Assembly (NCBI GenBank): GCA_964195945.1 | Contig: CAXMRC010000070.1 | Location: 1-20,562, forward strand | Source of the DNA: JAAETI01 sp964195945 | Lineage (GTDB): Bacteria > Actinomycetota > Acidimicrobiia > Spongiisociales > UBA5794 | Reading direction: 5' to 3' | Length of the DNA: 20,562 nucleotides | Part shown: positions 15,661 through 20,562 of the stretch, in pieces | Numbering within the stretch: position 1 is the stretch's first letter | Layout: the number at the start of each line of letters is the position of its first letter | Made by a program: the position numbers and the translations under genes | The notes under the pieces: model-generated | Databases searched by the model: none | Told to the model about the DNA's origin: nothing | The model's input: only the letters and a program-made list of their open reading frames with translations

Positions 15661-17160
15661 ATGGAAAACATTGCTTTCCTCCCAATTGGGCCTGAGGTAA
15701 TTCTGCTCGCCGGTGCGGTCATCGTTCTCATGAGTGCGGTAACGCTCGGTCAGGAGCGACGTGACTGGGGCATCATCGGCGGGATCGCCCTGATCGTCTC
15801 GTTCTTGTTGTCATGGGCGCAGTGGCTGCGGCTCGACTTTTTGGAATCCGCTGCGGAGCTTTCGTTTACTGCACGCGGGGTGAGTTCGCTGCGCTACCCG
15901 ATGGTGATCATGGACCGGTTCTCGGCCTTTGCCGGCATCCTCATCTTCCTGGTCGCCTTCCTCGCCCTGGTCGGCAACTGGGGGCTGGTCAAGACGCTTG
16001 GCAAGCGTGGTGCGGAGTATGTGGCCCTGGTGCTGCTGGCTACTGCCGGTCTCCACATGATGACCATCTCATCGAACCTCATTCTGTTGTTTATGGGTCT
16101 TGAGACGGCCTCGATTGCACTGTACGTCATCGCGGGCTTCGCCAGAGTGGAGCGCAACTCCGACGAGTCGGCACTCAAATACTTCCTGCTCGGTTCGTTC
16201 GCATCAGCGATCTTCCTCTACGGAATTGCTTTGGTATATGCCGGCACCGGCAGTATCTCGATCTATGGATCGGGAGGGATCCTCGAGTTCTTTGCCACCC
16301 AACCGGTCGCACTGTTCGACGTCGGTGTTTTGTTGACCGGGATCGCGCTGATGATTGTCGGTCTTGCCTTCAAAGTGTCCGCGGCTCCGTTCCATCAGTG
16401 GGCGCCTGACGTCTACCAGGGCGCCGCTTCCGGGTCTGTGGCACTGATGGCCGCAGGGGTGAAAGTTGCCGGTATCGCGGCCCTGGGCAGGGTGCTGTTG
16501 GGTGCGTTCCCCAGCCGGATTGACGATTGGGCACCAATCGTCGCCACCCTGGCGATCCTGTCGATTGTGGTTGGCACTGTTGGCGCCATCGGGCAGCGGG
16601 ACGTCAAGCGCATGCTGGCCTATTCTGGTGTTGCTCACGCCGGATTCATGCTGTCTGGTTTTGTGGCAGGGGTCGAGGGCATCCCCTCCATCTGGTTCTA
16701 TCTCGCCACCTATGCGATCCAACTGGTTGGTGCCTTCACCATCGTGAGCCTGATCAGCGGGGTTCGCTCCGGCTCGTCGAGCTTTGACGAGTACAAGGGT
16801 CTGTTTGAGCGGTCACCGTGGGTAGCCGGTGCCATGGCCACCTTTATGCTCGGTATGGGCGGTATCCCGTTCTTTGCAGGGTTCATCGGCAAGGTTGGCG
16901 TGTTTAGCTCGGCGATGTCAGCCGGCTACACATGGCTGGTAGCTGCTGGTCTCGTCGCTTCGATTGCCGGATTGTTCTTCTACTTGCGCATCGTTGTGGT
17001 GATGTTCTTTGAATCAGCGGCGCAAGCCCCTGGGACGGCGAAAGCCGCACCACGGTTGAGCGGCGGACCCGGTTTTGTGATCGCTTTGACCGCCGGTTTG
17101 ACGATCCTGTTTGGGATCATCCCCTGGCCACTGCTCAACATTGTCAAGAACGCCCTCTAG
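15661..17160 (+). CDS. nuoN: NADH-quinone oxidoreductase subunit N (antiporter-like proton pump)
   Basis: NuoN is the third antiporter-like pump, next to NuoK. The 499-residue product has about 14 membrane helices with E148 in FMGLETASIALYVI and K238 in GLAFKVSAAPFHQWAPDVYQG. It also has GQRDVKRMLAYSGVAHAGFM and GGIPFFAGFIGK. After DVYQG, the segment usually containing PTPVTA-like residues reads AASGSVALM, a small departure seen only in this subunit. It starts directly after the nuoM stop with a strong AGGAGGTGGTGA upstream. It is the last gene of the operon, followed by hairpins. Confidence 0.97.
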   Translation: MENIAFLPIGPEVILLAGAVIVLMSAVTLGQERRDWGIIGGIALIVSFLLSWAQWLRLDFLESAAELSFTARGVSSLRYPMVIMDRFSAFAGILIFLVAFLALVGNWGLVKTLGKRGAEYVALVLLATAGLHMMTISSNLILLFMGLETASIALYVIAGFARVERNSDESALKYFLLGSFASAIFLYGIALVYAGTGSISIYGSGGILEFFATQPVALFDVGVLLTGIALMIVGLAFKVSAAPFHQWAPDVYQGAASGSVALMAAGVKVAGIAALGRVLLGAFPSRIDDWAPIVATLAILSIVVGTVGAIGQRDVKRMLAYSGVAHAGFMLSGFVAGVEGIPSIWFYLATYAIQLVGAFTIVSLISGVRSGSSSFDEYKGLFERSPWVAGAMATFMLGMGGIPFFAGFIGKVGVFSSAMSAGYTWLVAAGLVASIAGLFFYLRIVVVMFFESAAQAPGTAKAAPRLSGGPGFVIALTAGLTILFGIIPWPLLNIVKNAL

Positions 17161-17301
17161 CGCACGCCTGCCCTACGGGCAGGTTCGCCTTCCGCTTCGC
17201 AGAAGGTCGGCCGGTGGTGGGTTGAAGTGCCGCCGGCGAAGCCGGGGGTAGGGGGGAGGAACGATCCCGGAACTCTAGGTAGGAGTTAGATTGGCGCTTC
17301 C
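17161..17301. repeat. Hairpin-rich intergenic region
   Basis: This 141-bp spacer holds three successive inverted repeats: CCTGCCC/GGGCAGG (17167-17183); CCTTC/GAAGG (17188-17206) with an inner GC-TTC-GC; and CCGGC-GAA-GCCGG (17233-17245). The last runs into a G-rich stretch (17244-17258). AGGAG at 17281-17285 lies 16 nt before the next ATG, too far for an ideal ribosome binding site. The cluster could be a dispersed repeat of the REP kind or simply tandem terminators. No gene was seen. Confidence 0.45.
17167..17183 (+). terminator. Hairpin after nuoN, candidate terminator of the nuo operon
   Basis: CCTGCCC and GGGCAGG form a perfect 7-bp stem around the 3-nt loop TAC, starting 7 nt after the nuoN stop. 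Only two T residues follow, so it is not a classical intrinsic terminator. In GC-rich actinobacteria, stems without a U-tract are often proposed to end transcription. It could also protect the 3' end of the mRNA. Confidence 0.45.
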
Positions 17302-18567
17302 ATGATCCGTTCTCGTACCTTCGCCGCCGCTTCTGTCCTTGGCCTGACGCTTCTCGCCGTCGTGTTGCCGCTGCGTGGGGTTGTCGCCGAGATCGTCACC
17401 ACCAATATCTATCTGGTAGCTGCGGACAAGGTCGAGGACGAGGATCTCTATATCGCCTCAACTTCAGCGCGGATCGATGGCACAGTGGATGGAGATCTCG
17501 TCATCAGCACCGGCAGCTTGACTATCAGCGGCGAGGTCACGGGCGATGTGTTCGTTCTCAGCCAGGGGACTGTCGAGGTGACCGGGGCCATTGGTGGATC
17601 GTTGCGCGGTGTGGCCAGGACGGTGGTCGTCGACGGCTCGGTCGGCGATGACATGGTGGTGACCGCGGTTGCCACCCGGGTTTCGGGAACCGTGGGTCGT
17701 GATGCCCTTGTGTTTGGCGGCTCGTTCGAAATGGATGGCGAGGTGAAGCGAAACATCACAGGCCGGATGCTGACCGCCATCATCGACGGCAAGGTTGGCC
17801 ACGATGTCGACATTGCCGTTGGCAATCTGACGCTGGGTCGGGCGACGGTGGTCGCCGGTGACGTTTTGTATCGTTCCGGATCCGACGCCGATATTGCATC
17901 GACCGTCCAGGTAGCCAGTCAACTGGAGCGACTGCCAACTCGTGGCTCGTTTGGCGTTGAGCTGGTGCTGACCATCGCAACCATCGTGGGGTTCTTTGGC
18001 TTCCTGTTCGCCGGTGTTGTGTTGTTGTGGCTGTTCCGGGCGACCGGGCCTCGTGCGGTAGAGATGGTGCTCGCCAGACCACTGCGTGCCGCGGCGGTCG
18101 GGGCGGGGGCGTTGATCGTGCTCCCGGTGCTGGTTTTGGTGCTGATAATGACGTTGGTCGGAGTTCCGGTTGCACTGGCGTTGCTGGTGCTGCTGGCCCT
18201 GGCTTTGTTGTTTGGGCCGGTGCCGGCGGTTACGGCTATCGGCTCTCGACTATTGCGGGGGCGCTGGGGCTTGTTTGCGGCGTTCTTCGTGGGTGCGATG
18301 TTGTGGCGCCTGGGAATCTGGCTGATCCCTCTGGTTGGCGTCGGTCTCTATCTGGGTGGGCTGGTGACCGGTATGGGGGGCTGGGTGCTGGCCATCTGGG
18401 AGCGCCGGCGCGAGACCCCGCTTGCCTACGATCTGTTGCCTCGATCTAAGGCGGAGGTTGCAGCCGGAGCGATTTCGTCGCCGATTGGTTGGGATGCACC
18501 GTTGGCGCCGGGTAGCCGGAGGGAAGCCGAAGAACCCGGGTCCGAGGGTGTCGAGGAAGACTCCTAA
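17302..18567 (+). CDS. Signal-peptide protein with bactofilin-like 17-residue repeats and C-terminal membrane helices
   Basis: The 421-residue product begins with a signal peptide (hydrophobic 7-25, likely cleavage after VVA at 29). Residues about 45-195 form repeats with G-x-V-x-G-D-like turns at 61, 78, 96, 113, 130, 147, 164 and 182, a period of 17-18 residues. This is expected of a right-handed beta-helix as in bactofilin/polymer-forming (DUF583-like) proteins. Four or five membrane helices follow (about 218-246, 263-285, 287-314, 322-342 and 343-366), then a charged, Glu-rich cytoplasmic tail. The beta-helix should therefore sit outside the membrane, unlike cytoplasmic bactofilins. Its role is unknown; an envelope scaffold is a guess. 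The stop overlaps the convergent gene by 4 bp. Confidence 0.8.
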   Translation: MIRSRTFAAASVLGLTLLAVVLPLRGVVAEIVTTNIYLVAADKVEDEDLYIASTSARIDGTVDGDLVISTGSLTISGEVTGDVFVLSQGTVEVTGAIGGSLRGVARTVVVDGSVGDDMVVTAVATRVSGTVGRDALVFGGSFEMDGEVKRNITGRMLTAIIDGKVGHDVDIAVGNLTLGRATVVAGDVLYRSGSDADIASTVQVASQLERLPTRGSFGVELVLTIATIVGFFGFLFAGVVLLWLFRATGPRAVEMVLARPLRAAAVGAGALIVLPVLVLVLIMTLVGVPVALALLVLLALALLFGPVPAVTAIGSRLLRGRWGLFAAFFVGAMLWRLGIWLIPLVGVGLYLGGLVTGMGGWVLAIWERRRETPLAYDLLPRSKAEVAAGAISSPIGWDAPLAPGSRREAEEPGSEGVEEDS

Positions 18568-19133
18568 GTCTCGTCTTCCTCTCCAAAGACTATGCGAGTT
18601 TCGGCGAAGGTTCCGGCGCTCGAGCTGTAGCCAACAGGGCCATTCGCCGGGTCCGGCTCAGGTGGTGTTTCGCCTGCTGCCATGGCGGCGATCCGGGTAT
18701 CCCTTCCGGCAATGGTGGCGCGGAGACGATCAGCCTGTGCAGAAGCCTGTTCCAAGGCTTCCTCCAGTTTGTGCCTTTCTTGTGCGAAGTCTTTCGAAAC
18801 CTCCGCAGCCGTGGTCTCCGATGCGAGTTGGCGTGAGCGTTCTTTGGCATCGCTCAGTTGGTTGCGCAATGAAACGCGCTCTGACTCGAGCTCACGAACG
18901 GTCGCTTGGGCGGAGGCAAGATTAGCGACATCGCCGCCAGCCTTGATCTTGGGGGCACTGCGCTTTGTGATTCGGCCGAGTAGGAGCCCAATCGCTTGGG
19001 TCGAGGCAAGATCTGCGGCATCGCCGCCAGCCTTGATCTTGGGGGCACTGCGCTTTGTGATTCGGCCGAGTAGGAACCCGACGATGGTGGCACCGACCAT
19101 GAAGGCGGCTATCTCTGTAACGGCATAAAGCAT
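18564..19133 (-). CDS. Membrane-anchored coiled-coil protein with internal 30-residue duplication
   Basis: This 189-residue protein matches no family I can name. A membrane anchor (about 4-24) is followed by two nearly identical 30-residue units, 19-48 and 49-78, each starting G-F/L-L-L-G and containing LGRITKRSAPKIKAGGD. A Glu/Arg/Gln/Leu-rich region about 73-142 is a likely coiled coil. The tail is Pro/Gly/Ser-rich and ends with acidic residues. GGAGGG lies 6 nt before the ATG. It is 18 nt downstream of the BON/OmpA-like gene and is likely co-transcribed with it. Its function is unknown; an envelope structural or adaptor role is only suggested by its neighbour. Confidence 0.75.
   Translation of the reverse strand: MLYAVTEIAAFMVGATIVGFLLGRITKRSAPKIKAGGDAADLASTQAIGLLLGRITKRSAPKIKAGGDVANLASAQATVRELESERVSLRNQLSDAKERSRQLASETTAAEVSKDFAQERHKLEEALEQASAQADRLRATIAGRDTRIAAMAAGETPPEPDPANGPVGYSSSAGTFAETRIVFGEEDET
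18902..19080. repeat. 90-bp direct tandem duplication inside the coiled-coil gene
   Basis: Bases 18902-18990 and 18992-19080 align at a period of 90 bp. A 57-bp block (18929-18985 against 19019-19075) is identical, and the flanks differ at only a few positions. The period is a multiple of three, so it adds 30 residues in frame. The near-identity indicates a recent duplication. Confidence 0.95.
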
Positions 19134-19151
19134 CCGTTTCCCTCCGGCTCT

Positions 19152-20486
19152 CTATTCGGGTGGTCCGAGTCTGAATTCAATACGTCGGTTCTGGTCACGA
19201 CCCTCCGCGGTTTCGTTGTCGCCGATGGGCCTCGCCTCGCCGTAGCCGACGGCGAAGACACGGGCGGGGTCGATCCCGGCTGTGGTCAGCCAGTCCTTTG
19301 CGGCCTGAGCGCGAGCTTCGCTGAGCGCCATGTTGGCGTCCTCGGACCCGACGCTGTCGGTGTATCCCTCGATGGTCATGAGCAGGGTCGGGTTTCTGGT
19401 GAGGATGCCTGCGGCGACTGGCATGAGCTGTAGGAGCTGTGGGGTGAGCTGGCTGCTGCCCGAGGGGAAGGTCGCACCGCTGAGGAGTTGGCCGGTGATG
19501 ACGTTGTCATAGATCTCTACGTGCCATTCGGGGAATGGAGCGAAGGCGGGGAAGACAAGCGGCAACCGGAAGAGCGAGAAGGTGGTGTCGACGCCCGGGT
19601 CGACTTCGATGTTGTTGACGACGTTCTCGGCGCCGTAGCTGTCGATGGCGAGCCCCGTGGCAAAGTCGACAAGTGACTGGCTGGGGACGGTGCCGGTGAG
19701 GGTGATTATGCCGTCGCCGGGCACCTCAGCGTTGATGGATGGTGGAGCGAGACCGGTGACCTGGACTTGGCTGGTGAGCGTCACGTCGGGCCCCAATGCC
19801 TGGGCTAGGGCGCCTTCGAGTTGGGCGAGGCGTTCCTGGTTGGGGGCGTAACCAAACAACGTGGCTTCCTCGCCGACAATGGTTAGCCCGGAGGTACCGA
19901 TGATGGGAAGAACAGCGATTGCGTTGGCGATCCCCGGTACCCACGAGGCGGTTGCGACGTCAGCGTCGACCTGGAGTTGGTTGTCGAGGAGCGGTGCGTA
20001 GATGAGGTCGGAGACGGCGGCGAGCCGACCGGCCGATTCGGCATCGGGGATGGTGCCGCGAACGGTTAGTTGACCGCCTTCGAGGCGGGCATCGAGACGA
20101 GCGACGTCGCCGTCGCCATCTTCGATCGGGGGGAGTGTGGATCCGGCTGTGGTGGGTGGAGCGGTAGTGAGAGGTGGTGCAGCTGTCGTGGCGGGGTCAT
20201 CGGTTGCCGCTGCCTCGGCGTTGGCATCAGCCCAGGCAACGACGCGGACCCCGTCGATGCCGGCGACGACCGCTTCTGCTTGGTCTTGGTCAGCTGCGGA
20301 GCCGGTGAGGGTGACGTCACGCCCGGAGACTGTGACGGCGGCGTTGATGCCTGCTTCAGCCAAAGCGGCTTCTGCTTTGGGGCCCAGGTCGTTCTGCTCT
20401 CCGGTAACGCCGATAGCTACTGCGGCTCCGATGAGGACGAGCCACGCAACCATCAATAGCCTTACACGCGCGCTTGCGAATGACAT
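19152..20486 (-). CDS. ArfA-like envelope protein: BON-type repeats plus OmpA-like peptidoglycan-binding domain
   Basis: The 444-residue product has an N-terminal membrane anchor (about 9-27) and a BON-like unit (34-84). A Thr/Pro/Ala-rich linker (93-120) follows, then about three further BON-like units (127-175, 178-245 and 248-296). The OmpA-like domain is at 336-441: ATFPSGSSQL, IEGYTDSVGS, LSEARAQAAKDWL, VGYGEARPI and RDQNRRIEFRL. D377 and R392 sit 15 apart, as do the peptidoglycan-contacting Asp and Arg of OmpA-like domains (D271/R286 in Acinetobacter OmpA). Mycobacterial ArfA/OmpATb (Rv0899) has the same anchor-BON-OmpA order. The protein probably tethers membrane to cell wall. AGGATGGA precedes the ATG. 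The second gene of the unit follows 18 nt later. Confidence 0.85.
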   Translation of the reverse strand: MSFASARVRLLMVAWLVLIGAAVAIGVTGEQNDLGPKAEAALAEAGINAAVTVSGRDVTLTGSAADQDQAEAVVAGIDGVRVVAWADANAEAAATDDPATTAAPPLTTAPPTTAGSTLPPIEDGDGDVARLDARLEGGQLTVRGTIPDAESAGRLAAVSDLIYAPLLDNQLQVDADVATASWVPGIANAIAVLPIIGTSGLTIVGEEATLFGYAPNQERLAQLEGALAQALGPDVTLTSQVQVTGLAPPSINAEVPGDGIITLTGTVPSQSLVDFATGLAIDSYGAENVVNNIEVDPGVDTTFSLFRLPLVFPAFAPFPEWHVEIYDNVITGQLLSGATFPSGSSQLTPQLLQLMPVAAGILTRNPTLLMTIEGYTDSVGSEDANMALSEARAQAAKDWLTTAGIDPARVFAVGYGEARPIGDNETAEGRDQNRRIEFRLGPPE

Positions 20487-20520
20487 GCTTCCATCCTGAT
20501 TTGAAAAACCCTTCTCGGGA

Positions 20521-20547
20521 TGATCGGCGCTTCCGGGTGACCGATCA
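20521..20547. promoter_or_regulatory. Inverted repeat upstream of the BON/OmpA-like gene
   Basis: TGATCGG (20521-20527) and CCGATCA (20541-20547) form a perfect 7-bp inverted repeat with a 13-nt spacer. The inner edge is 35 bp from the start codon at 20486. It could be an operator or an mRNA leader hairpin. No convincing -10/-35 pair was found around it, and the window ends 15 bp further on. Confidence 0.3.
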
Positions 20548-20562
20548 AGGATTTTGTCGCAA

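Noticed and set aside
17244..17258. G-quadruplex
   Set aside because: Only two G-tracts of three or more plus GG pairs are present, short of the four tracts needed for a standard motif.
18902..19080. CRISPR-like array
   Set aside because: Only two long, nearly identical units directly in tandem, coding in frame and without distinct spacers.
18682..19128. 148-residue plus-strand ORF over the coiled-coil gene
   Set aside because: The minus strand has a ribosome binding site, an operon partner and sensible coiled-coil composition; the plus frame is Ser/Ala/Arg-rich and merely repeats because the DNA repeats.

Overview
The window is about 20.6 kb of GC-rich, densely packed bacterial DNA. It is dominated by a complete 14-gene nuoA-nuoN operon (2485-17160, plus strand) encoding proton-pumping NADH:quinone oxidoreductase (respiratory complex I). 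The source is most likely an actinobacterium, possibly of the Acidimicrobiia type. The reasons are a geranylgeranyl-reductase-family (menaquinone-tail reductase-like) gene near nuoA, separate nuoC and nuoD genes, actinobacterial-looking Nuo sequences, and an ArfA-like envelope protein combining BON-type and OmpA-like domains. The placement below phylum is inference; no rRNA or tRNA gene is present.

Left flank (1-2484): a 5'-truncated FAD-dependent geranylgeranyl-reductase-family gene runs toward nuo. It meets, tail to tail with an 8-bp overlap, a minus-strand gene of unknown function with a possible PD-(D/E)XK-type nuclease motif and a C-terminal helix-turn-helix-like region. Divergent from that gene is a MarC/UPF0056 membrane protein. 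A 124-bp spacer holds the leader of the nuo operon.

Centre (2485-17160): nuoA, B, C, D, E, F, G, H, I, J, K, L, M and N follow the canonical order. Eight junctions overlap by 4 nt (ATGA) or 1 nt (TGATG, TAATG), nuoF/nuoG overlap by 8 nt, and M/N abut. The only gaps are 7 nt (H/I) and 4 nt (K/L). NuoE, F and G form the NADH-oxidising module. NuoB, C, D and I carry electrons to the quinone. NuoA, H, J, K, L, M and N form the membrane proton-pumping arm. Catalytic, Fe-S and proton-channel residues are intact, except that NuoG has lost all four ligands of the optional N7 cluster. NuoD carries a long acidic N-terminal extension.

Right flank (17161-20562): after a 141-bp intergenic region with three successive hairpins comes a plus-strand gene for a signal-peptide-bearing protein. 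Its bactofilin-like repeats have a clear 17-residue period and are followed by four or five membrane helices. Convergent with it (4-bp overlap) is a two-gene minus-strand unit: a BON + OmpA-like peptidoglycan-binding protein, then a membrane-anchored coiled-coil protein containing a fresh 90-bp in-frame tandem duplication. These three look like envelope proteins unrelated to complex I.

Most of the window is ordinary housekeeping sequence. No mobile element, CRISPR array, RNA gene or clear new multi-gene system was seen. The less ordinary parts are the N7 loss, the NuoD extension, the duplicated coiled-coil gene, the 17-residue repeat protein and the hairpin-rich spacer.
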